Virus record (IMG/VR): IMGVR_UViG_3300044732_000309
Span: 1-23,643 of that record
Direction: 5' to 3' (one strand)
DNA: 23,643 nt
From: a virus
Below are positions 13,861 to 20,134 of this stretch, piece by piece; positions within the stretch are counted from its first letter, which is position 1, and every line of letters starts with the position of its first letter. Position numbers and translations under genes: made by a program. The notes under the pieces were generated by a model. The model searched no databases and was not told where the DNA came from. It was given only the letters and a program-made list of their open reading frames with translations.

Positions 13861-15022
13861 AATCGAATATATCTTTCCATGGGCCCATTTTTCGGCTCAA
13901 CTGCACTACGTCGAGGTATTTATTACCATTATTCCATTGCTCAGATGAATCTGGAGAAAATCTAAGATATGATTTCATTGTTTCAGTCAAAATATAATCT
14001 CTGTATTGAGATTCCTCATAAACCGTAGATAAGTCCTGCTTAAATTGTTTAGACGCACAATTTAACGACAAGTAATCGGGGAATACTATAAAATTCTGAT
14101 TGATTGTAGTATGCGGTTTAAGTTTGGTCAATGGCACTGCCCAATCATAAAATTCAGGTAAAAAGGGTGCATTTAACCACTGAATACTACAAGTAATATT
14201 CATGCCATGAATATATGGATTCTCTAACAATTTGCGAATATTTTCATTTGCGACATCCCACTTTGACGGATATCGAATAAAAGAATTCTTATCTCCTGTG
14301 GCGTCTACACTGCATCCCAACGTGACCACTTTAAAATGTTTCCAATATTCGCTAAAAGAATCGCTATAGGTTGTGCAATTTGTATTATAGCTAATGTGAA
14401 TATTTTTAGCAACATCCCACTCAATTAATTTCTCCAACATTTTCCACTGCATTGGCATAATGAAAGGTTCGCCGCCATTGATATAAAGATATTTCAAAGT
14501 ATCTTTATGTTCTTTCAATTGATCGATGATGTCTTCGTTAAACCACTGGAAATTATCAAAATCTGTATTATTCTTTGTCACGAACGGAAGACTGTCTGCC
14601 CACTCGTTATAATCTGTTACCAAAGCCGAGCTGGAATCTGGATAACACATTAGACATTTCAGATTACATAGATTACTCAATCGCAAATCGATAAATTCTA
14701 ATCCAGGCGTTTCGCGTTTTGGCCAACGAGTATTTTCTGTGGTTCTTCGAGATTTTCCACCATACTGTTCTATTTTATAGCAGCCCTCACAAGCAGATGG
14801 AAATTCCCCATTTAACATCTGTTCGCGGATCTTGTTAACAGACGGAGCATCAAAAATTTCATTTATCGTATGGGTTCGTAGATTTAATAGCTTACCATTT
14901 TCATCTTTGGCAAAACCGCTATCTGGTCCTCCCATTTTAGACACACAACATATGGAAACGTTTCCGTTTGGATGTAGATTCATATGATTAAATGGTAGCG
15001 CACAATAGCCATCATTTCTCAT
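13844..15022 (-). CDS. Twitch-domain radical SAM protein, copy 4 (CC-type)
   Basis: ATG 15022, overlapping the preceding stop as ATGA, gives 392 aa; a longer start at 15037 would create a 19-base overlap. The N-terminus (CALPFNHMNLHPNGNVSICC) supplies C7 and C25-C26, with C78 and C81 in ACEGCYKIE. This is close to the usual description of twitch-type radical SAM proteins, in which an Asn-Gly-x-Val-x-x-Cys-Cys strand precedes the cluster. The core is CNLKCLMC (119-126), then NGGEPFIM (182-189), SYNTNCT and SVDATGD. It is the clearest example of the CC subfamily, so it may be the best representative for database comparison. Confidence 0.9.
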   Translation of the reverse strand: MRNDGYCALPFNHMNLHPNGNVSICCVSKMGGPDSGFAKDENGKLLNLRTHTINEIFDAPSVNKIREQMLNGEFPSACEGCYKIEQYGGKSRRTTENTRWPKRETPGLEFIDLRLSNLCNLKCLMCYPDSSSALVTDYNEWADSLPFVTKNNTDFDNFQWFNEDIIDQLKEHKDTLKYLYINGGEPFIMPMQWKMLEKLIEWDVAKNIHISYNTNCTTYSDSFSEYWKHFKVVTLGCSVDATGDKNSFIRYPSKWDVANENIRKLLENPYIHGMNITCSIQWLNAPFLPEFYDWAVPLTKLKPHTTINQNFIVFPDYLSLNCASKQFKQDLSTVYEESQYRDYILTETMKSYLRFSPDSSEQWNNGNKYLDVVQLSRKMGPWKDIFDYDYRF

Positions 15023-16347
15023 AATGTGTTGTACCATTCTAGCAGTTCTCCTGGAAATACATCTAGTGTTTTATTTCTGCGATGACTGTATTGGGAATAA
15101 AAACTCTTAAAATCTTTACGATTCAATTCCAAGTCATCGTCATATGCGTGAGGAGTTTCGATTACACTTACATAAGATATTAACCGTTCTACGTCACTCT
15201 TTTCATTGCCTATTAATTCGTTTTTATTTTTTTCATACCACACAAGCAACTTCTCATGTGCCGCAGTTCTAATGTTATCAGGAAGAACAGTCAAACTCTG
15301 AAATGCAGGGAATCTAAGAAAATTTATGCTCATCGAAATTCTGTTATTGTATTTGCGCTTCCATTGTTGCACCTGATCCATAAATTCGGTAATATTGAAC
15401 AGACACAAGGCATTAATAGTCATCATCACAACGATACGTTTAACATTAGATTCTTCCAAAATACGTTCTACGTTGTTACACCATGCGTCATAATCTAACC
15501 CATCTCTAATATATTCCGCTTGGGCGCCTGTTGTTTCCATACTTGTAAAGAGACACAGCTTTTCGATATCAAATGACTTTTTGATGAGCCTATCAATAAT
15601 CGATTTCTTGGCGCCCAAATTTGTATTGATGCCAAGTTCGAAAGTATATTTGTTTTCGGCAAACATATCAATCAGCTTCCAAACATCGGTATTCATTAAT
15701 GGTTCTCCGCCTGTTATGCGGAGAACGCGAAGTTTTTGACTAAGTTCTGGCCACCATTCCCAGAATGCCGAGATATACGGATTAGAAGTTTTTTCGTGCG
15801 TATTGTTATATGAACCATCATGTTTAAAGGCACCACCACCTCTAGTTTCCAGTTCATAATATCCGTGCGTCTTGATATCACGTTCCCACGTGGTACTGAA
15901 ATTTGCATTACAGTAACTACATGCAAAATTGCAGGTACGGTCGAACATTACTTCCAGGGTAGGTGGAATAATTCTAGTATCTGCCGGAAGTTCGAACCAT
16001 TCCTGCATCTCATCATTTGTAAACTGTAGAGACTTAAAGACGCGGTCGGAAATAAAAGTATCGCCCATACTTTCAATCTTCCAACAATAATCACATTCGG
16101 AGGGTTTAATACCGTCCTGCATCAACTTGCGCATTTTAAATTTATGATCTGTATTGTGCAACTTAGAAGGATCGATTGCAATCTGTTCAGCATCAATCTT
16201 ATGGACAGGAGGCAGGTGACAACTACTGGTTTCTCCACTATTTAACCAAAGGGTACTATTTCCCCATTTGGCACCACAGAAAGATTTTGATTTAGAATCC
16301 AAAACGGCGTTTCTAAAATTTAACATGGGGTCATCCATAGTAATCAT
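15019..16347 (-). CDS. Twitch-domain radical SAM protein, copy 3 (SCH-type)
   Basis: A 442-aa protein, or 439 if ATG 16338 is used; both overlap the previous gene (17 or 8 bases). This subfamily has FCGAKW (23-28), SGETSSCHLPPVHK (37-50) with a single Cys43 followed by His, and ECDYCWKIE (84-92), giving cluster ligands C24, C43, C85 and C88. The core is CNFACSYC (139-146), then LRITGGEPLM (209-218), INTNLG, and TSMETTGAQAEYIRDGL. PYISAFWEWWPEL just before the GGEP strand is a subfamily hallmark shared with copies 1 and 2. These three are plainly products of duplication within one lineage. Confidence 0.9.
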   Translation of the reverse strand: MITMDDPMLNFRNAVLDSKSKSFCGAKWGNSTLWLNSGETSSCHLPPVHKIDAEQIAIDPSKLHNTDHKFKMRKLMQDGIKPSECDYCWKIESMGDTFISDRVFKSLQFTNDEMQEWFELPADTRIIPPTLEVMFDRTCNFACSYCNANFSTTWERDIKTHGYYELETRGGGAFKHDGSYNNTHEKTSNPYISAFWEWWPELSQKLRVLRITGGEPLMNTDVWKLIDMFAENKYTFELGINTNLGAKKSIIDRLIKKSFDIEKLCLFTSMETTGAQAEYIRDGLDYDAWCNNVERILEESNVKRIVVMMTINALCLFNITEFMDQVQQWKRKYNNRISMSINFLRFPAFQSLTVLPDNIRTAAHEKLLVWYEKNKNELIGNEKSDVERLISYVSVIETPHAYDDDLELNRKDFKSFYSQYSHRRNKTLDVFPGELLEWYNTL

Positions 16348-17755
16348 CGTCCATTAAATATGCAAGTTCTGGAAACGTCTCAACAAATGAGGTTTTTCTA
16401 CGTTTGTCCAGACTTCGAGTATAGTTTCTAAAGTCTTTATATAAAGATTGTGGTTCTTTGGTTGATCTCATATAGTCAACCAATCTTCTTACCTGATCCA
16501 CTTCTTCTAAATAAAATGTTTCTTCGGTAGATTTCAGTTGTGTTAGTTTATGCTGCTCGACGTATTCTATCCATAAGTCTCCAAACTTCTGTTTATCTTC
16601 ATCTGATAATAACGTCAAACATAACATTCTAGGCCAACGAAGATATGAAAGATGGGTTCTTACTCTAAATTCATGTAATTTACTGAAATATCGTAATCTC
16701 ATTTCTCTAATATATTTCAGGTATTCAAGAAGAGTCGGTGCACTAGTCAGATTTATAGTAGTCATGTAATGTAGTCTAGTGGTGTCGGGCGTATTGTCTA
16801 ACACATATTCACAGTTTTTCTTAAACTCATCAAATTGCATACCAAATCTAGAATACTCAGCCTGTTTACCTGTGCTTTCAAGAGAAGTATATACATCAAA
16901 TAATTTAATATTACCAGAGATTCTATTAATATATTCTACTAGTTTCTCAACTAATTTATCAGGAACATTGAGATTGGTATTGATCGCAAGTGTTAAATTA
17001 GGATTTGGATTTTCGGCAATATAGTCAAGGACTCGCCAAGTGTGTTTACTGAGTAGGGGTTCACCACCAGTTATTCTAAACGTATGTAGATTGGGATAGA
17101 GGTCAGGCCACCACTTCCAAAAAGCATCAATATATGGATTTTGTTCTTTACGATGAATTGGAAGTTTTCCAACTTCCTTCAACCATCCAAGATCATGTAA
17201 TTTGAAATCTTCCAGTTCGATTGGACCGTGAGTTTCGATTTCTTCTTGCCATCTTGAAGAACTTTCTGGGCTACAGTATACGCATTTAAAATTACAGGTA
17301 GATTCAAAGGCAACTTCTAAATATGACGGGTCGATATTTGCTCCATCACCAGATTTTACAATTTCATCGATATGCGGGAGAGCCCATGAATATGTGGACT
17401 TGTATATCCTATCACTCATCCAATCTTTATTCAGGTTCTCAATTTTCCAGCAATAATCACATTCTTTAGTTTGTATACCATTGAGCATATCAATACGGGC
17501 TGCTTTTTTTACTGCCGTGTTGTGAATACCCCGTGGATTATCTTTAATATCATCTAAAGTAATTTTATGTCGTGAGGGATGGTGGCAACTATGCGTTTCT
17601 CCGCTATACAGAAGAATAGTCGATTGCTTCCACTTGGCCGCACAAAACGTTGGACTAACAGAATTGATGTCTTCGCGTTTCTCTTTAAGGAAATTCCAAT
17701 AAGAATCAACAGAATGAACATCCAAGTTATGCTCAGTGTGGATATCGTCATTCAT
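16331..17755 (-). CDS. Twitch-domain radical SAM protein, copy 2 (SCH-type)
   Basis: The longest copy at 474 aa, with about 30 extra N-terminal residues before FCAAKW (C38). SGETHSCHHP (51-60, Cys57 and two His) and ECDYCWKIE (C99, C102) complete the N-terminal cluster. The core is CNFKCVYC (154-161); FRITGGEPLL (226-235) and INTNLN follow, and TSLESTGKQAEYSRFGM matches copies 1 and 3. The C-terminal 100 residues are strongly charged and helical. The ATG overlaps the stop of copy 1 as ATGA, indicating coupled translation. Copies 1 to 3 have kept every cluster ligand, so none looks like a decaying duplicate. Confidence 0.9.
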   Translation of the reverse strand: MNDDIHTEHNLDVHSVDSYWNFLKEKREDINSVSPTFCAAKWKQSTILLYSGETHSCHHPSRHKITLDDIKDNPRGIHNTAVKKAARIDMLNGIQTKECDYCWKIENLNKDWMSDRIYKSTYSWALPHIDEIVKSGDGANIDPSYLEVAFESTCNFKCVYCSPESSSRWQEEIETHGPIELEDFKLHDLGWLKEVGKLPIHRKEQNPYIDAFWKWWPDLYPNLHTFRITGGEPLLSKHTWRVLDYIAENPNPNLTLAINTNLNVPDKLVEKLVEYINRISGNIKLFDVYTSLESTGKQAEYSRFGMQFDEFKKNCEYVLDNTPDTTRLHYMTTINLTSAPTLLEYLKYIREMRLRYFSKLHEFRVRTHLSYLRWPRMLCLTLLSDEDKQKFGDLWIEYVEQHKLTQLKSTEETFYLEEVDQVRRLVDYMRSTKEPQSLYKDFRNYTRSLDKRRKTSFVETFPELAYLMDDDYYG

Positions 17756-19068
17756 AATGTTTTACACCATTCTAAAAATTCTGAAAATTCAGGAAATGTT
17801 TCTATTAAACTACTGTTACTTCTACGGTCATATTCCGGAAAAAACTTCGCAAAATCTTTTCTACCATTCAACCGGTATTCGTCGGTGATATTATGCGTAT
17901 CGTTATAGAAATATTCTCTGACACGTTCCATTTTGCCGATTTCAATATCACTGAAACCGTTTTGCTTCATGTATTGAACATCATTATCTATATATGTTCC
18001 AAACTCCGGGGGTAAAATATTCATTGTCCAATGAGGCGGTTCTTTAAGGTGAGGAATATCGATAAGAATTCTCTCGCCCCATTTTTCACGCAATTCAACT
18101 ATTAATTGAAGAAAGTCTTTGAAATAAGGAACAGTCAACACATTATACGTTGTCATGAAACTTAGATATGCGGTAGGGACTGTTTCTAAGACTGTGTTTA
18201 CATTTTCTAAGAACAATTCGTAGTTTAAGCCGCGGCGCATATATTCTGCTTGCTTACCCGTGCATTCAAGGCTTGTAAACAACCGAAGATTTTTGATATG
18301 CTTCTTTTCAATCAAATCATTAACGCGAAGGCAGAAGTCAGTGACTTTTCGATTCGTTACACCCAGGTTGGTATTAATCTGTAGAAACAACTCCGGATTA
18401 CCATCTTCTTTTAACATGTCTAATAACTTGAATGTGTTAGTAGTCATTAGCGGCTCGCCGCCTGTGATGCGAAAAATCTTTAAGTCATTCTTCAAATCTG
18501 GCCACCATTTCCAAAATGCTTCAACATAAGGATTATATTCTTTTTCAGAATAAATCTTATTGTGCAATCCATATTGGTCATAATTCAGATCATAATTGCC
18601 ATGTTGTTTAATCTCATCTTCCCACAGAGAAGAAAATGTAGGACAGCAATATCCGCATTTGAAATTACAAGCATTACTGAAACTAATTTCCATGTTATAG
18701 GGATTTACGTTTTGATCCCAAGGAACATTCTTTAGTGTTTCGATTTCATCGTCTAAAACAAACAAATTGTTTATGGTATCGGTGTTCTTATAAACACGGT
18801 CACTTGTTTTATCTAGATCTTCAATACTCCAGCAGTATGAACATTCGGTCGGTCTTCCGCCCTCCAGCATTGTCTTACGCTGTTGTTTTTCATGTGAAGT
18901 GTTGTGCAGCGCGGCAGGATCCTTGGAAATCTCCTCCAGTGCAATATGCATCGGCGGTGGATGATGACAACTATGCTTATGACCTGAATGGAGATAAAGC
19001 GCAAGCCATCTCCACTTTTGCGGGCAAAAGCCATGTCCGACAGAATCTAATTTTTCTTTTACGCTCAA
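17752..19068 (-). CDS. Twitch-domain radical SAM protein, copy 1 (SCH-type)
   Basis: The first radical SAM gene of the operon, 438 aa. It begins with TTG at 19068, which overlaps the stop of the 134-aa gene (TTGA); no in-frame ATG lies near enough to keep the first cysteine. Cluster ligands: C15 in GFCPQKW, C34 in SGHKHSCHHPPPMH, and C76 and C79 in ECSYCWSIE. The core is CNFKCGYCC (134-142), with an extra Cys142 directly after the motif, unlike the other copies. FRITGGEPLM (199-208), INTNLG and TSLECTGKQAEYMRRGL follow. The weak TTG start may lower its dose relative to the other copies unless coupling compensates. Confidence 0.9.
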   Translation of the reverse strand: MSVKEKLDSVGHGFCPQKWRWLALYLHSGHKHSCHHPPPMHIALEEISKDPAALHNTSHEKQQRKTMLEGGRPTECSYCWSIEDLDKTSDRVYKNTDTINNLFVLDDEIETLKNVPWDQNVNPYNMEISFSNACNFKCGYCCPTFSSLWEDEIKQHGNYDLNYDQYGLHNKIYSEKEYNPYVEAFWKWWPDLKNDLKIFRITGGEPLMTTNTFKLLDMLKEDGNPELFLQINTNLGVTNRKVTDFCLRVNDLIEKKHIKNLRLFTSLECTGKQAEYMRRGLNYELFLENVNTVLETVPTAYLSFMTTYNVLTVPYFKDFLQLIVELREKWGERILIDIPHLKEPPHWTMNILPPEFGTYIDNDVQYMKQNGFSDIEIGKMERVREYFYNDTHNITDEYRLNGRKDFAKFFPEYDRRSNSSLIETFPEFSEFLEWCKTL

Positions 19069-19469
19069 CCTCTACGCATCCTCGAGATTTCTTCCATCTG
19101 ATCTTGATTGATAACTGGCACTGCATTAGATTTATGCATCGTGGCAATACCCTTAATTAGTGTGCCTGTATATTCATTGGGCTTCTTAGCAAACGTGACG
19201 CCGATTCCATCTCCGCTCTCATACTTAGGTGCTTCGCGGCGATATGGTGCAGCATCCATTGGACCTCTCACACAACTCTTTAGTTTGAAGCCGGACTTAC
19301 CTTGGCGATATGCAACATATTCGTCAAACGTCTTGGTCTTTGCACCAATGCGTTTCATCTGCTTATTATAATCTACCCAGTCCTGTGAATATTTTGTAAC
19401 AGGGACTTTAGATTTGCGCTTACGGTTATTGTTAGTGGTATAAGCTGGGCCCAACAGATGCATCGACAT
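19065..19469 (-). CDS. Conserved phage protein, first gene of the radical SAM operon, 134 aa
   Basis: The N-terminus MSMHLLGPAYTTNNNRKRKSK followed by WVDYNKQMKRIGAKTKTFDEYVAYRQGK is a pattern I recall from small conserved proteins of many tailed phages; no function is established to my knowledge. The protein is basic, with one Cys in FKLKSCVRGP (residue 87) and a Gly/Lys-rich C-terminal half (YESGDGIGVTFAKKPNEYTGTLIKGIATMHKS). The ATG at 19469 has AAGGAG at 19476-19481. A promoter lies just upstream, so it is the leader gene of the 11-kb operon. Because this family also occurs in phages without radical SAM genes, a direct link to the pathway is unproven. Confidence 0.75.
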   Translation of the reverse strand: MSMHLLGPAYTTNNNRKRKSKVPVTKYSQDWVDYNKQMKRIGAKTKTFDEYVAYRQGKSGFKLKSCVRGPMDAAPYRREAPKYESGDGIGVTFAKKPNEYTGTLIKGIATMHKSNAVPVINQDQMEEISRMRRG

Positions 19470-19490
19470 AATAATCTCCTTAAGAGTTAC

Positions 19491-19519
19491 ACATTACAAC
19501 ATATAGCCAAGTTTGTCAA
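19491..19519 (-). promoter_or_regulatory. Promoter of the long leftward operon
   Basis: Minus strand: TTGACA (19519-19514), 17-base spacer, TAATGT (19496-19491), followed by AAGGAG (19481-19476) seven bases before the ATG at 19469. It is placed back to back with the rightward promoter. Confidence 0.65.
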
Positions 19520-19533
19520 TAGAAAAATAAGGG

Positions 19534-19562
19534 TTGACATTTGGTCGTTAATAGCTTATAAC
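19534..19562 (+). promoter_or_regulatory. Near-consensus sigma70-type promoter of the small rightward genes
   Basis: TTGACA (19534-19539), 17-base spacer, TATAAC (19557-19562). An inverted repeat with ATAACT and AGTTAT arms spans the -10 box and the predicted transcription start and could bind a regulator. The two divergent -35 boxes are only 14 bases apart. The 118-base gap 19470-19587 is fully used by these two promoters and ribosome binding sites. Confidence 0.8.
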
Positions 19563-19587
19563 TAGAATATAAGTTATGGAGATTAAT

Positions 19588-19779
19588 ATGATTCTCGCTA
19601 TTGACGAATGCGAAGAACGCCTACTTGAACAGCTGGGTGTGCCTTGGAATGGTTGGCAATATGAACGTGCCGAATTTGATGAAATGAATTCAGAACTTGA
19701 AGCAAATGGCATTCCTGTCTATGCTACGTTTACCGAATATCTTGAAGCCCGTGTTGAATATAAAAGGAAGATTGCATAA
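19588..19779 (+). CDS. Unknown small acidic protein, 63 aa
   Basis: ATG 19588 is chosen because GGAG at 19578-19581 sits six bases before it; the in-frame ATG at 19576 overlaps that binding site. The protein begins MILAIDECEERLLEQLGVPW and is acidic and helical, with two Trp in PWNGWQYE and a final basic KRKIA. I do not recognise it. Proteins of this size right after a strong promoter are often early phage proteins that act on host functions, but that is inference. Its stop overlaps the next start as TAATG. Confidence 0.7.
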   Translation: MILAIDECEERLLEQLGVPWNGWQYERAEFDEMNSELEANGIPVYATFTEYLEARVEYKRKIA

Positions 19780-19994
19780 TGGTTAGCATTACTACAGAAG
19801 TCGAAGTTTACATGGATGATTTTGAGGATGAGGATCTTATCGAAGAACTCACAGAGCGAGGTTACTACGTTAGCAAGTCAAGTGGCGATATTCCTGTTGC
19901 TCAGAGTCTTTATGATGCATGGGTCTACAAGACCGGCAATTTCGAGGACCTATTTCGGCAATTTTGCCAACATACAGTCGGGAGAAGTTTTTAA
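19779..19994 (+). CDS. Unknown small acidic protein, 71 aa
   Basis: It starts in a TAATG overlap with the preceding gene. The first half, TEVEVYMDDFEDEDLIEELTERGYYV, resembles a short beta strand followed by an acidic helix. I recall this kind of segment from small phage and bacterial proteins of unknown function. The second half contains SLYDAWVYKTGNFEDLFRQFCQHTVG with conserved-looking aromatic residues. No catalytic motif is seen. Its TAA overlaps the ATG of the next gene, so the three genes form a coupled operon. Confidence 0.7.
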   Translation: MVSITTEVEVYMDDFEDEDLIEELTERGYYVSKSSGDIPVAQSLYDAWVYKTGNFEDLFRQFCQHTVGRSF

Positions 19995-20134
19995 TGTTTA
20001 ACGACGAAGAACTAGAAGAACATTTCCTTCAAATGGAGAAGGAACTATACGAACTAGAAATTACTTCGAAGTCGCCCGATAAATTCCGTCCCAATCTTTG
20101 GGTTGCGAAGCCTGAAACTCTTCGATCCGACTAA
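19994..20134 (+). CDS. Unknown small acidic protein, 46 aa, overlapping the cyclase gene end
   Basis: It starts at ATG 19994 in the TAATG overlap with the 71-aa gene and encodes MFNDEELEEHFLQMEKELYELE followed by a Lys/Pro-rich end. The first half is a likely acidic amphipathic helix. The last 74 bases lie antisense to the end of the adenylate cyclase gene. Start/stop coupling is the main support; the convergent overlap makes it less certain than its neighbours. No function can be suggested. Confidence 0.55.
   Translation: MFNDEELEEHFLQMEKELYELEITSKSPDKFRPNLWVAKPETLRSD

Noticed and set aside
19576-19587. Upstream ATG for the 63-aa gene
   Set aside because: It would overlap the best ribosome binding site (GGAG at 19578-19581) and lie only about seven bases from the predicted transcription start.
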